Below, one piece after another: positions 17,242-25,692 of a DNA stretch of 64,000 nucleotides. The notes beneath the pieces were generated by a model, which saw only the letters and a list, made by a program, of their open reading frames with translations, was not told where the DNA came from and made no database searches. Location of the stretch: positions 22,690-86,689 of the forward strand of contig NZ_JAKSYO010000207.1 in assembly GCF_022829635.1 (NCBI RefSeq), in the 5' to 3' direction. A program made the position numbers and the translations under genes. Source of the stretch: Methylobacterium sp. E-066. Lineage in GTDB: Bacteria > Pseudomonadota > Alphaproteobacteria > Rhizobiales > Beijerinckiaceae. The first letter of the stretch is position 1. Every line of letters starts with the position of its first letter.

Positions 17242-17471
17242 CGCAGCAGGTAGGGAATGTTGACCTTGACGGCGTTCGTCGGGCAATCGACTTCGCACGG
17301 CATGCAGTACCAGCACTCGTCGTATTTCATGTACGCCTTCTGCCGGCTCTCATCGATCGCGAGGATGTCGAGCGGGCAGACATCGACGCAGACGCGACAG
17401 CCCTTCTCGGCGATGCACTTTTCGTCGTCGATGACGACCGCGGCACTCTTGGCCTGGGTGATGATCGGCAT
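17238..17471 (-). CDS. 2x[4Fe-4S] ferredoxin, AprB-like
   Basis: 77 aa with two cluster motifs: Cys19-X5-Cys25-X2-Cys28-X3-Cys32-Pro and Cys53-X2-Cys56-X2-Cys59-X3-Cys63-Pro. The second reads CWYCMPCEVDCP, close to the CWECYNCVKTCP style of the adenylylsulfate reductase beta subunit, but the protein lacks the AprB C-terminal tail and is about half the length. It lies 26 nt after the AprA-like flavoprotein and overlaps the HEAT gene, so it should carry electrons to or from the FAD enzyme in the cytoplasm. Confidence 0.9.
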   Translation of the reverse strand: MPIITQAKSAAVVIDDEKCIAEKGCRVCVDVCPLDILAIDESRQKAYMKYDECWYCMPCEVDCPTNAVKVNIPYLLR

Positions 17472-17497
17472 GGGATGACCCTGGATAGACTGGCGAC

Positions 17498-19255
17498 TTA
17501 CTCGGCGGCGGCCGGCGTCTTGACGCGGAGCTGGTGGTAGGCGCCCATCTCCGCCTCGGCGACCGGCACGATGAAGGGATCGACGGCGCGCTTGGCGTGG
17601 GCCATCCGGCCGCTCGCGTCCTTGTAGAGGACGGTGTGGCAATTCCAGTTGCGGTTGTCGGTCTCGGGATGGTCGGTGCGCAGGTGGTAGAAGCCCCAGC
17701 GGCTCTCGGTCCGGTAGAGCGAGGCCGCGGCCGCCATGTCGGCGCAGTCCAGGATCGTCTGCATTTCGAGGGCGCGCAGCAATTCGTGCGGGTCGCGGGC
17801 GCAGAGATGGTCGAGATCCTCCCGGATCTCCGCGAAGCGGCGCTGGCCGAGTTCCATCTTCGCCGTGACCTTCGGCGGCTCCAGGTAATCGTTGACGAAG
17901 CGGCGCGTCTTGAACTCCATCTCGTGCGGCGTCAGCCCGTCCGCGTGTCGGGTCGGCGCCAGCACGCGCTCCTGCTCGGCCAGAAGGTCGCCGCCGTCGT
18001 ACTCGGCGAGGCGCGTGGCCGCGCAATAGGCGGCAGCGTCTGCGCCCGCGATGCCGCCGTTCACGAAGGCGCCGAGCATGTAATTGTGCGGCACGCTCGC
18101 CATATCGCCGACCGCGTAGAGGCCGGGGATGGTGGTGCGGGCCTGCTCGTCCACCCAGACGCCCGAGGCCGAGTGGCCCGAGCAGAAGCCGATCTCGGAG
18201 ATGTGCATCTCCACCGGCCGCCTGCGATAGTTGGTGCCGCGCCGCTCGTGGAAGCGTCCGCGCGAGGGCCGCTCGTTGGTGTGCAGGATGGTCTCGATCT
18301 CCGCGATCGTCTCCTCGCGCAGATGGTCCATCTTCAGGAAGACCGGGCCGTTGCCGCCCTGAAGTTCGCGCCAGAACTCCAGCATCATCTGGCCCGACCA
18401 GTAATCGCACTCGATGAAGCGCTCGCCGCGGTTGTTGGCGGTGTATCCGCCGAACGGCCCGGTGACGTAGGCGCAGGACGGCCCGTTATAGTCCTTGATC
18501 AGCGGGTTGATCTGGTAGCATTCGAGGTTCGCGAGCTGCGCGCCCGCGTGGTAGGCCATGGCGTAACCGTCGCCGGAATTGGCCGCGTTCTCGTAGGTGC
18601 CGAACAGGTAGCCGGAGGCCGGGAGCCCGAGCCGACCGGCCGCGCCGCAGGCCAGCACCACGGCCTTGGCCTTCACGACGAGGAACTCGGAGGTGCGGGT
18701 GTTGACGCCGACCGCGCCCGCGATGCGCCCGTCCGGACCTTTCAGCAGCCGGGTCGCCATGTAGCGGTTGGTCACGCCGACCTGGAGGCGGCGCAGCTGC
18801 CGGTAAAGCACCTTCTTGACGTTGTGCCCTTCCGGCATCGGCAGCACGTAGGTCCCCAGGTGATGGACCTTGCGCATGTTGTATTCGCCGGAGCCGTCCT
18901 TCTCGAATTTCACCCCGAGCTTGTCGAGGTACTGGATCATCGGGAAGGAGCCCTGCGCGTAGGCCATCACCGCCTTCTGGTTCACGATGCCGTCGTTGGC
19001 GACCGTGATCTCCTTCACGTATTGCTCGGGTGTCGCGTAGCCGGGCACGACGGCGTTGTTCAGCCCGTCCATGCCCATGCTGATCGCGCCCGATCGCTTG
19101 ACGTTGGCCTTCTCCATCAGGACGACGCGGAGCTTCGGGTCGGCCTCCTTGGCCTTGATCGCGGCCATCGGGCCGCCGGTGCCACCGCCGATCACCAGGA
19201 TGTCGGCCTCGATGATCTCGGTCTTGGGCGTCGGGTTGGGCTGGACGGCGCTCAT
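17498..19255 (-). CDS. FAD-dependent oxidoreductase, AprA-like (fumarate reductase/succinate dehydrogenase flavoprotein superfamily)
   Basis: 585 aa, no signal peptide. FAD Rossmann motif GGGTGGPMAAIKA (23-35), then MEKANVKRSGAISMGMDGLN (47-66), which resembles the EKA-ERSGAVAMGL segment of adenylylsulfate reductase alpha. The second FAD block is SGVWVDEQARTTIPGLYAVGDMASVPHNYMLGAFVNGGIAGADAA. The C-terminal helical domain includes RALEMQTILDCADMAAAASLYRTESRWGFYHLRTDHPETDN. It is followed by an AprB-like ferredoxin, so the pair parallels AprAB, but it lies with a TauABC-type importer rather than ATP sulfurylase or Qmo genes. It may oxidise or reduce an imported sulfur compound; substrate and direction are unknown. 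Confidence 0.85.
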   Translation of the reverse strand: MSAVQPNPTPKTEIIEADILVIGGGTGGPMAAIKAKEADPKLRVVLMEKANVKRSGAISMGMDGLNNAVVPGYATPEQYVKEITVANDGIVNQKAVMAYAQGSFPMIQYLDKLGVKFEKDGSGEYNMRKVHHLGTYVLPMPEGHNVKKVLYRQLRRLQVGVTNRYMATRLLKGPDGRIAGAVGVNTRTSEFLVVKAKAVVLACGAAGRLGLPASGYLFGTYENAANSGDGYAMAYHAGAQLANLECYQINPLIKDYNGPSCAYVTGPFGGYTANNRGERFIECDYWSGQMMLEFWRELQGGNGPVFLKMDHLREETIAEIETILHTNERPSRGRFHERRGTNYRRRPVEMHISEIGFCSGHSASGVWVDEQARTTIPGLYAVGDMASVPHNYMLGAFVNGGIAGADAAAYCAATRLAEYDGGDLLAEQERVLAPTRHADGLTPHEMEFKTRRFVNDYLEPPKVTAKMELGQRRFAEIREDLDHLCARDPHELLRALEMQTILDCADMAAAASLYRTESRWGFYHLRTDHPETDNRNWNCHTVLYKDASGRMAHAKRAVDPFIVPVAEAEMGAYHQLRVKTPAAAE

Positions 19256-19315
19256 GCGGACCCTCGTGCGGAATGGGCGCGGACGGACCGCGCGAAGATC
19301 AAGGGGCAGACAGCG

Positions 19316-19693
19316 TCAGGCCGCCCGGGACGGCTGCGCCACAGCAGCATCGCCGGCGGTCTCGCGGGCGAGTTCGCGCAGGTAGAGGTAGGGATAGATC
19401 CCGCGGGCATGCCCATCGGAGAAGCCGAGATGCAGGGCGTAGCCGCCCATCGCCTCGACCTTCGTCAGCGCGACCGCTTCGAACCCGGCCGGGAAGCGGC
19501 CCTGGATGCGGTCGCGGGTGCACCAAGCGCAGCGGCAGCCGAGGCGCAGGGGCTCGGCACCGAGCGTCGCCGCGGAGCCGTCCGCCCAGGCGAGGCGCAG
19601 CGCCCGGCCGCCCGCGGTCAGGACGATCTCTGTCGGTACGGCATCGGGATCGATGGGCGGCTCGGAGGGGAGCGGCATGGTTGCATCCGTCAT
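19316..19693 (-). CDS. DUF971 (gamma-butyrobetaine-hydroxylase-like N-terminal domain) protein
   Basis: 125 aa from the ATG at 19693. A single DUF971 domain: AGGRALRLAWADGS, LRLGCRCAWCTRDRIQGR with Cys53, Cys55 and Cys58 as a likely metal site, then VEAMGGYALHLGFSDGHARGIYPYLYLREL. In eukaryotic gamma-butyrobetaine and trimethyllysine hydroxylases this domain binds zinc; the stand-alone bacterial form is often near iron-sulfur genes. It lies 60 nt before the AprA-like gene. A maturation or assembly role for the Fe-S/flavin enzyme is an inference. Confidence 0.82.
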   Translation of the reverse strand: MTDATMPLPSEPPIDPDAVPTEIVLTAGGRALRLAWADGSAATLGAEPLRLGCRCAWCTRDRIQGRFPAGFEAVALTKVEAMGGYALHLGFSDGHARGIYPYLYLRELARETAGDAAVAQPSRAA

Positions 19694-19876
19694 CGGTCTG
19701 GTCTCGGACGGGCGACGTTGGGACCGAAGGGCCGACGCGCGATAGCAATTCCTTTCCAGTTGTTCCCGAAGCGGGCTGCGCCGCAGGTTGTCGAGACCGC
19801 AACCCGCACGCATGACGGGTCTCCGCCGCCCTTGTCCCTATGGGCCGGACCGCAGCGTGAAGTGCGATCGAACATG

Positions 19877-20716
19877 TCAGGCCGCCCCCGCGAGCGGCAG
19901 CCCGAGCGGGGTCAGGCGCGGCAGCGGGGGTTGGCCGTCCCGGGGGCGCAGCAGGTCGAGGCAGCGCCGCTTCAGGGCGACGAAGTCGGGATCGGTGACG
20001 AGGTCGCGGCCGCGCGGGCGCGGGAAGGCCAGCGGGATGTCCTCCAGGATGCGGCCGGGACGGGCCGACATCACCAGCACCCGGTCGCCCAGGAACAGCG
20101 CCTCGTCGATGTCGTGGGTCACGAAGACCACCGTGGTCGGCAGGCGCGTCCAGATGTCGAGCAGCAATTCCTGCATCATCAGGCGCGTCTGCGCGTCCAG
20201 CGCCCCGAAGGGCTCGTCCATCAGCAGAATGCGGGGCCGGTTGATCAGCACTCGGGCGATCTCGACCCGCTGCTGCATGCCGCCTGATAGCTCCGCGGGA
20301 TAGCGCTCGGCGAAGTCCGCCAGCCCGACCAGCGCCAGGAACTCGCGGGCCCGGGCAAGCCGCTCGGCTCGACCGACGCCGCGCATCTTCGGCCCGAACG
20401 CGACGTTGTCCACGACCCGCTGCCACGGCAGCAGCGTGTGCTGCTGGAAGACGATGCCGCGCTCCGGGTGCGGGCCGGCCACGGGTTGACCGTCCAACGC
20501 AAGACTACCGCGGGCGAGATCGAGATGGCCGGCGAGCGCGCCGAGCAGGGTCGACTTCCCGCATCCCGACGGCCCGAGCAGGCACACGAACTGACGCGGC
20601 GGGATCGTGAGGTCGATGTCGCGCACGACCTCGAAAGCTTCGGCACCGGCCCCGAGCCGGATCGCGGCGCCGGTGATGTCGATGCGGCCCGCGGCCGATG
20701 CCGAAGCGACGCTCAC
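19877..20716 (-). CDS. Nitrate/sulfonate/taurine-type ABC transporter ATP-binding protein
   Basis: 279 aa from a GTG at 20716 that overlaps the permease stop (GTGA). Walker A GPSGCGKST, Q-loop FQQHTLLPWQ, signature ELSGGMQQRVEIA, Walker B RILLMDEPFGALDAQ and switch VTHDIDEAL. The VFQQ-LLPW form is that of TauB/SsuB/NrtD importers. It is the third gene of the binding protein-permease-ATPase triplet. A gap of 183 nt follows before the DUF971 gene, the largest in this operon, so an internal promoter or processing site is possible there. Confidence 0.9.
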   Translation of the reverse strand: MSVASASAAGRIDITGAAIRLGAGAEAFEVVRDIDLTIPPRQFVCLLGPSGCGKSTLLGALAGHLDLARGSLALDGQPVAGPHPERGIVFQQHTLLPWQRVVDNVAFGPKMRGVGRAERLARAREFLALVGLADFAERYPAELSGGMQQRVEIARVLINRPRILLMDEPFGALDAQTRLMMQELLLDIWTRLPTTVVFVTHDIDEALFLGDRVLVMSARPGRILEDIPLAFPRPRGRDLVTDPDFVALKRRCLDLLRPRDGQPPLPRLTPLGLPLAGAA

Positions 20717-21570
20717 GGGCGGCCTCCCCGGGTCCACGGCATGGCCAGTCGGCCGAGCCCGCGCACTGCGACGCTCGAGCCCATGCCGAGGAGGCCGATC
20801 AGCAGCATGCCGACGACGATGTCGTCGTAATTCTGCAACGTGTAGGATTCCCAGGTGAAGTAGCCGATCCCGTACTGGCCCGAGATCATCTCGGCGGTGA
20901 CCAGGCAGAACCAGGCTGTGCCCATGCCGATGGCCGCGCCCGTGACGATGCTCGGCAGCGCCGCCGGGATCACCACCTCGCGCAGGATCGCGACCGGCCC
21001 GGCACCGAGGCTCCGGGCGGATGCCACGAGGCGCGGGCTGGCCGCTTCCGCCCCGTGCACGGTGTTCAGGAGGATCGGGAACAGCGCGCCCGTGAAGGTG
21101 ATGAACACCATCGAGGCCTCCGACGACGGGAACATCAGGATCGCGAGCGGGATCCAGGCGACCGCCGGGATCGGACGCAGCACTTCGAGGGGCGGCAGCA
21201 GGAGGTCGCCCGCCAGGCGCGAGCGGCCGATGGCGAGGCCGAGGCCGATCCCGGCGACGAGCGCCGCCAGGAAGCCGCCGAGCACCCGCGCGAGGCTGGC
21301 CCCGAGATGGGCGCCGAGCTTCGGCGCATGCGCCAGCGCCCAGGCCGCCCGCGCCACCGCGGCGGGGGTCGGGACGTTGCGGAAGGTGACGAGGCCGAGA
21401 TCGAGCTTCAGGCTCGCCGCGAGATGCCAAGCGAGGAGGCCGAGACCGAGCGCACCGGCCCGGATCGCAAGGCGGCGAACCGGCAACGGGGTGAGCCGGC
21501 GCGACGTCGCCCGCGCCCCCGGCCGCGCCGTCAGGGCGACGCCGGGGGCGCCGAGGGTTCCGGCACTCAT
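20713..21570 (-). CDS. Nitrate/sulfonate/taurine-type ABC transporter permease
   Basis: 285 aa. ATG at 21570 overlaps the binding-protein stop as ATGA. About six membrane helices (for example LGLGLLAWHLAASL, VLGGFLAALVAGIGLGLAIG, DDIVVGMLLIGLLGMGSSVAV) and the EAA-type loop SARSLGAGPVAILREVVIPAALPSIVTG. The family transports small oxyanions and sulfonates; the actual ligand depends on the unusual binding protein upstream. Confidence 0.88.
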   Translation of the reverse strand: MSAGTLGAPGVALTARPGARATSRRLTPLPVRRLAIRAGALGLGLLAWHLAASLKLDLGLVTFRNVPTPAAVARAAWALAHAPKLGAHLGASLARVLGGFLAALVAGIGLGLAIGRSRLAGDLLLPPLEVLRPIPAVAWIPLAILMFPSSEASMVFITFTGALFPILLNTVHGAEAASPRLVASARSLGAGPVAILREVVIPAALPSIVTGAAIGMGTAWFCLVTAEMISGQYGIGYFTWESYTLQNYDDIVVGMLLIGLLGMGSSVAVRGLGRLAMPWTRGGRP

Positions 21571-22985
21571 CGGGCGCTGAGCCGCGCCGCGCCTGCACGG
21601 GCAGCGGCGAAATCGAGCACCTCGCCGCCCTTGGCCTTGGCGAAAGCCTCGGCATCGCCCTTGAGCAGGAAGGCGCTGAGGCGGCGCTCGGGATCGCGCA
21701 CGTACCAGGCCTGCGCGGCGAACAGCTTGATGCCGCTGTTTCGGTCCTGCGCGTAGACGACGCGCGCGCTGCCGCCCCCCTGCTCCAGCGTGGCGAGCGC
21801 CGCGAGCGCCGCCTCGGGCGAGGCGTAGTGGCGGACCTTGTCCTCGCGCGTCACCCAGATCTGGGCGACGCGCGAGACGTCGGTGATCGGCTGGCCAGTC
21901 CCGGCGTCCACGGCCTTGAGCGGCGCCTGGGCGTAGTCCTTCAGCCAGGCCTCGTAGTCGATCCCGGCCTGTGCGGCGGCCGCGCGCACGAAGCGGTCGT
22001 CGACGAACCGGTCGACGTCGAGATCGCCATCAGCCTTCTTCAGGAGCGTCAGGGTCTCGATCGAGGTCTTCAGGGCCTGCCGGTATTCCGGCTTCCAGGT
22101 GATGTCGCGGGTCTGCAGGCCCAGCGGCCCGTGGAACAGGTAGACGACCTCCGCCTCGATACCCGTCACGCGCGCGATCAGTTCGGCGTAGTGCTCGGGC
22201 TCGGCCGCGATCAGCCGATCCGCCTCGATCGCCGCGCGCAGGTAGGCCGTGACAATCTCGGGGTAGCGCTCCGCATAGGCCGCGTCGACCAACGCGCCGT
22301 GGAAGGTCGGGGCGTTCGACTGCGAGCCGTCGTAGATCTTCCGGGCGATGCCGCGCCAGGGGAACAGTTCGGCGAAGGGCACGAAATCGGCATGCGCGTC
22401 GATCTTGTTGGCCTTCAGCGCCGAGCCCGCGACCTCCGGCGCCTGCGTGATGATGGTCACGTCCCGCTCGGGATCCCAGCCCTGCGCCTTCACGGCCCGC
22501 AGCAGCAGGCCGTGGGCGGTGGAAGCGAAGGGCACCGAGATGGTCTTGCCCTTGAGCTCAGTGAAGGCCTGCACCGGGGAGGCGACGGGCACGACCACCC
22601 CGTTGCCGCTGCCCGTGAGGCTGCCCGAGAGCACGCTGAGGAACAGGCTGCGCCGCCCCGCCTTGGCGAAGGCGGCGCCGTTCAGGGAGCCCGGAAAGTC
22701 GGCCATCGCGCCGAGATCGAGCTTGCCGGCGACCATCTCGTTGGTCAGCGGCGCGCCGCTGGTGAAGTTGCGCCACTGGATATCGTAGGTGGCATCCTTG
22801 TACGTGCCGTCATGCGGCAGGAATTTTTCGAGGAGCTTCAGCTCCCGGATCAGCAGACCGCCTGTGGCGCAGTTGATTGTGGTGTCCTGCGTGCCCACGG
22901 CGACACGGATGGTCTCCGCCTGCGCCATCGTCGCGAGGGTGGAGACCGCGAGCAGGATTGCGGTGAGGCGGCGAAGGGGGATCAC
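21567..22985 (-). CDS. TauA/NrtA-type ABC substrate-binding protein fused to a C-terminal NosL-like domain
   Basis: 472 aa from a GTG at 22985 with AGGAG upstream; typical relatives are about 320-350 aa. Signal peptide LTAILLAVSTLATMAQA, then a periplasmic-binding domain (TIRVAVGTQDTTINCATGG, AGKLDLGAMADFPGSLNG, GKTISVPFASTAHGLLLRA, DAHADFVPFAELFPWRG). From about residue 370 a roughly 100-residue tail (VYAQDRNSGIKLFAAQAWYV, then DAEAFAKAKGGEVLDFAAA) matches the fold pattern of the copper-handling protein NosL (T/A-W-YV followed by A-AFA--HGG-VL-F). The NosL CxxCGM metal motif is absent. First gene of the cluster, divergent from the Crp/Fnr regulator. Confidence 0.82.
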   Translation of the reverse strand: MIPLRRLTAILLAVSTLATMAQAETIRVAVGTQDTTINCATGGLLIRELKLLEKFLPHDGTYKDATYDIQWRNFTSGAPLTNEMVAGKLDLGAMADFPGSLNGAAFAKAGRRSLFLSVLSGSLTGSGNGVVVPVASPVQAFTELKGKTISVPFASTAHGLLLRAVKAQGWDPERDVTIITQAPEVAGSALKANKIDAHADFVPFAELFPWRGIARKIYDGSQSNAPTFHGALVDAAYAERYPEIVTAYLRAAIEADRLIAAEPEHYAELIARVTGIEAEVVYLFHGPLGLQTRDITWKPEYRQALKTSIETLTLLKKADGDLDVDRFVDDRFVRAAAAQAGIDYEAWLKDYAQAPLKAVDAGTGQPITDVSRVAQIWVTREDKVRHYASPEAALAALATLEQGGGSARVVYAQDRNSGIKLFAAQAWYVRDPERRLSAFLLKGDAEAFAKAKGGEVLDFAAARAGAARLSAR

Positions 22986-23065
22986 GCGGGCGGCTCCTGA
23001 GCGCGGGGCTGCGTCCCGACGGCGCGCGGGAGCAGGCGCAATGTTCGCCGCCGAGGGGACCGGCA

Positions 23066-23087
23066 AGACAGCAATTAATTGCTGTCT
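23066..23087. promoter_or_regulatory. Perfect 22-bp palindrome, candidate operator
   Basis: AGACAGCAATT (23066-23076) is followed directly by its exact reverse complement (to 23087). It lies in the 271-nt divergent intergenic region, 79 nt from the start of the NosL-fused binding-protein gene and 169 nt from the Crp/Fnr start. Dimeric Crp/Fnr proteins bind palindromes of about this length, so it is the likely target of the adjacent regulator. Confidence 0.6.
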
Positions 23088-23256
23088 CGTCGAAGATCCT
23101 GCCTTTGTCCGTACCGCCGAGGTGACGGAAAGAAGAGTCTCTTCGATGCCGATCATCAGAGATAAAATTCTCCGGCGCGAGAAATGTTTGGACTGGTTCA
23201 AAATCTTGCGGCGCGCATAGTCGGGGTGTTGGACTCTGCCGAACCGGATCTTCCTG

Positions 23257-24024
23257 ATGCCGCCCGCGCTCGCCGCCCTGACTGCCCCGTCACGGGCGCC
23301 CGCGCCCCTGATCGTCAGCGCCCTGTTCCTGAGCGAGACCATCGAGGGGCTGGATGACGGGGCGACCTTCCTCGATGGCCTGCCGCAGGCCGACATCGCG
23401 CGCCTGCGGGCGGCCGGGCGCAGCCTCACCCTCGCGCAGGGCCAGAGCGTGTTCCGCCAGGGCGAACCGCATGGCGGCATCTTTTTGATCGAGGCCGGAC
23501 GGATCCGGGTGTTCTATACCGGGCCGTCCGGCCGGCAGATCACCCTCGCCTACTGGACGGCGGGTCATTTCATCGGCGGCCCGAGCCTGACCGGCGGCGG
23601 ATTCCATCACTGGTCGGGGGAGGCGATCGAGCCCTCCCGGGTCACCGCGCTCTCGGCCGCGACCTTGCGCAGCCTGATCCGCCAGATGCCGGATTTCGCC
23701 CTATGCCTGATCGAGGCGCTGGAGGCGAAGGGCCGCTGCTACACCGCGATGGCGCAGATGCTGGGCACCCGCTCGGTGATCGAGCGCCTGGCACAGCTCC
23801 TCCTCAATCTCGGCGATCTCTACGGGCGGAAGGAAGCGGGCGCCCGCATCATCGAACGGCGCATCACGCATGACGAGATCGCCGCCCTCATCGGCTCGAC
23901 CCGGCAATGGGTGACGATGATGCTCAAGCGCTTTCAGGCCGACGGCATCGTCGCCGTGGACAAGGCGTCCATCCGCATCCTCCACCCGGAGCGTTTGACC
24001 GCCATCGTCCAAGCGGCTGCTTGA
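23257..24024 (+). CDS. Crp/Fnr-family transcriptional regulator
   Basis: 255 aa. The N-terminal cyclic-nucleotide-binding fold spans about residues 45-150 (QGQSVFRQGEPHGGIFLIEAGRIRVFYTGPSGRQITLAYWTAGHFIGGPSLTGG), then a dimer helix and a winged HTH (ITHDEIAALIGSTRQWVTMMLKRFQADGIV, about 204-233). No Fnr-type N-terminal cysteine cluster is seen, so it is not an oxygen-sensing Fnr; the effector is unknown. It is the only DNA-binding regulator recognised in the window and is divergent from the AprA-like cluster, with the 22-bp palindrome between, so it most likely controls that cluster. Confidence 0.88.
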   Translation: MPPALAALTAPSRAPAPLIVSALFLSETIEGLDDGATFLDGLPQADIARLRAAGRSLTLAQGQSVFRQGEPHGGIFLIEAGRIRVFYTGPSGRQITLAYWTAGHFIGGPSLTGGGFHHWSGEAIEPSRVTALSAATLRSLIRQMPDFALCLIEALEAKGRCYTAMAQMLGTRSVIERLAQLLLNLGDLYGRKEAGARIIERRITHDEIAALIGSTRQWVTMMLKRFQADGIVAVDKASIRILHPERLTAIVQAAA

Positions 24025-24063
24025 GGCGGGCCCTAGGCCGAATCGCAAGGGTCGGCTCGCGGT

Positions 24064-25692
24064 TCACGCCTCCGCGGCGACGGGTCGGGGCGCCGGCAGG
24101 CGCTGGCCGGGAATCGCCGCGATGAGGTCGCGGGTATAGGGGTCGCGGGGCCGCTCGAAGACCGCCTCGACCGTGCCTTGCTCGACCGCGCGGCCGTCGC
24201 GCAGGACCGTGACGGTGTCGGCGATCCGCCGGACCACCGCGAGGTCGTGCGACACGAACAGGTAGGTCAACCCGCGCTCGGCCTGCATGCCGTCGAGGAG
24301 GCGCAGGATTTGCGCCTGCACGGTCACGTCGAGCGCCGAGACCGCCTCGTCGAGGATCAGGATCTTCGGTTCAAGCACCAGGGCGCGGGCGATCGCGACG
24401 CGCTGGCGCTGCCCGCCCGAAAGCGCGGCCGGACGCCGTCGGAGGAGGCCGGATGGCAGGCCGACCCGCTCGACGATCTCCGCCACGCGCCGGGCCCGCT
24501 CGGCCCGGGCGACTGGCTCGAAGTTGAGGAGCGGCTCCTCGACGATCGCCTCGATCGTCTGGCGCGGGTCGAGGGAGGAGAACGGATTCTGGTAGACCAG
24601 CTGGATGCGGCGCCGGAACGCCCGCAGCGTGTCGCCGCGCAGCGTCGCGAGGTCGAGCCCGTCGACCAGGATCCGGCCGGCGGACGGCCGCTCCAGGCCG
24701 ACGATCGCCCGGATGGTGGTGGACTTGCCCGAGCCGGATTCCCCGACGATGGCGTGGGTGGTGCCCGGCGCGACCGTGAAGGACAGCCCGTCCACGGCCC
24801 GGAACGGGCGCCGGCCGGCGCCGGGATAATCCCGGGCGAGGGTCTCGACGACCACGGCCGGCGGTCCTTCCCGCGGCGCTGGAATCGGGCGAAGCCGGGG
24901 TGCGGCGAGCGACGGAATATCGGCGAGGAGCTGGCGGGTATAGGCGCTGCGCGGCGCGGACAGCACGGCCGCGGCCGGGCCGCGCTCCTGGACGCTGCCG
25001 TCGCGCAGCACGACGATCCGGTCGGCGCGGTCGGCGGCGACGCCGAGGTCGTGGGTGACGAGAAGGAGCGCGGTGCCGCTCTCGCGGCGCAGCGTGTCGA
25101 TCAGGTCGAGGATGCGCTTCTGGACCGTGACGTCGAGGGCGCTGGTCGGCTCGTCGGCGATGATGAGGCTCGGGCGCAGGGCCGTGGCGATGGCGATCAG
25201 CACGCGCTGCTTCATGCCGCCGGAGAGCTGGTGCGGGTACTGGCCGAGCCGCAGGGCCGGCTGCGACAGCCCGACCTGGGCGAGCAGGTCGAGGCTGGCC
25301 TCCCGGATCTCGGCGCGTCCCAGCCGGCGATGCAGCCGCAGGATCTCGCCGACCTGGGCGCCGATCGTCTTAACCGGGTTCAGGGACGAGCCCGGATCCT
25401 GCGGGATCAGGCTGATCCGTTCCCCGCGCAGAGCGTCGAGGCGGCGCTGCGACCAGCCGGCGATGTCGGTGCCGGCGAGCCGGATCGCGCCGCCGTCGAT
25501 CCGGCCCCCCTCGGGCAGCAGGCCGATCACCGCCTGGACGAGGGTCGTTTTGCCGGAGCCCGACTCGCCGACCAGAGCCACGACCTCGCCGGCGGCGACG
25601 TCCAGCGAGATCCCGTGCACCACCCGGCGGCGATCCGGCCCGTCGGCGTAGGAGACGTCGAGATGATCGATCGCGAGGAGCGGCGCGCTCAT
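24064..25692 (-). CDS. Oligopeptide-type ABC transporter ATPase with two nucleotide-binding domains (DppD-DppF fusion)
   Basis: 542 aa from the ATG at 25692, which overlaps the upstream permease stop as ATGA. Two complete ATPase domains: the first has GESGSGKTT, QDPGSSLNP, LSGGMKQRVLIA and IADEPTSALD; the second has GESGSGKST, QNPFSSLDPRQ, LSGGQRQRVAIARALV and ILDEAVSALD. The Q-loop QDP/QNP--SLDP form is specific to the Opp/Dpp/Nik class. It is the last gene of a binding protein-permease-permease-ATPase operon and ends 39 nt from the convergent regulator gene. In the second domain the Walker B Asp-Glu is followed by Ala rather than Pro. Confidence 0.9.
   Translation of the reverse strand: MSAPLLAIDHLDVSYADGPDRRRVVHGISLDVAAGEVVALVGESGSGKTTLVQAVIGLLPEGGRIDGGAIRLAGTDIAGWSQRRLDALRGERISLIPQDPGSSLNPVKTIGAQVGEILRLHRRLGRAEIREASLDLLAQVGLSQPALRLGQYPHQLSGGMKQRVLIAIATALRPSLIIADEPTSALDVTVQKRILDLIDTLRRESGTALLLVTHDLGVAADRADRIVVLRDGSVQERGPAAAVLSAPRSAYTRQLLADIPSLAAPRLRPIPAPREGPPAVVVETLARDYPGAGRRPFRAVDGLSFTVAPGTTHAIVGESGSGKSTTIRAIVGLERPSAGRILVDGLDLATLRGDTLRAFRRRIQLVYQNPFSSLDPRQTIEAIVEEPLLNFEPVARAERARRVAEIVERVGLPSGLLRRRPAALSGGQRQRVAIARALVLEPKILILDEAVSALDVTVQAQILRLLDGMQAERGLTYLFVSHDLAVVRRIADTVTVLRDGRAVEQGTVEAVFERPRDPYTRDLIAAIPGQRLPAPRPVAAEA

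Noticed and set aside
17534..20287. Very long plus-strand reading frame (over 900 codons) opposite the AprA-like genes
   Set aside because: It has a low-complexity Arg/Gly/Ala/Val-rich composition with no domain, and lies wholly antisense to well-supported genes in high-GC DNA.
17238..24024. Genuine dissimilatory adenylylsulfate reductase (AprAB) for sulfate respiration or sulfur oxidation
   Set aside because: The ferredoxin is half the AprB length and ATP sulfurylase, Qmo and Apr accessory genes are absent. Only an AprAB-like relationship is supported.
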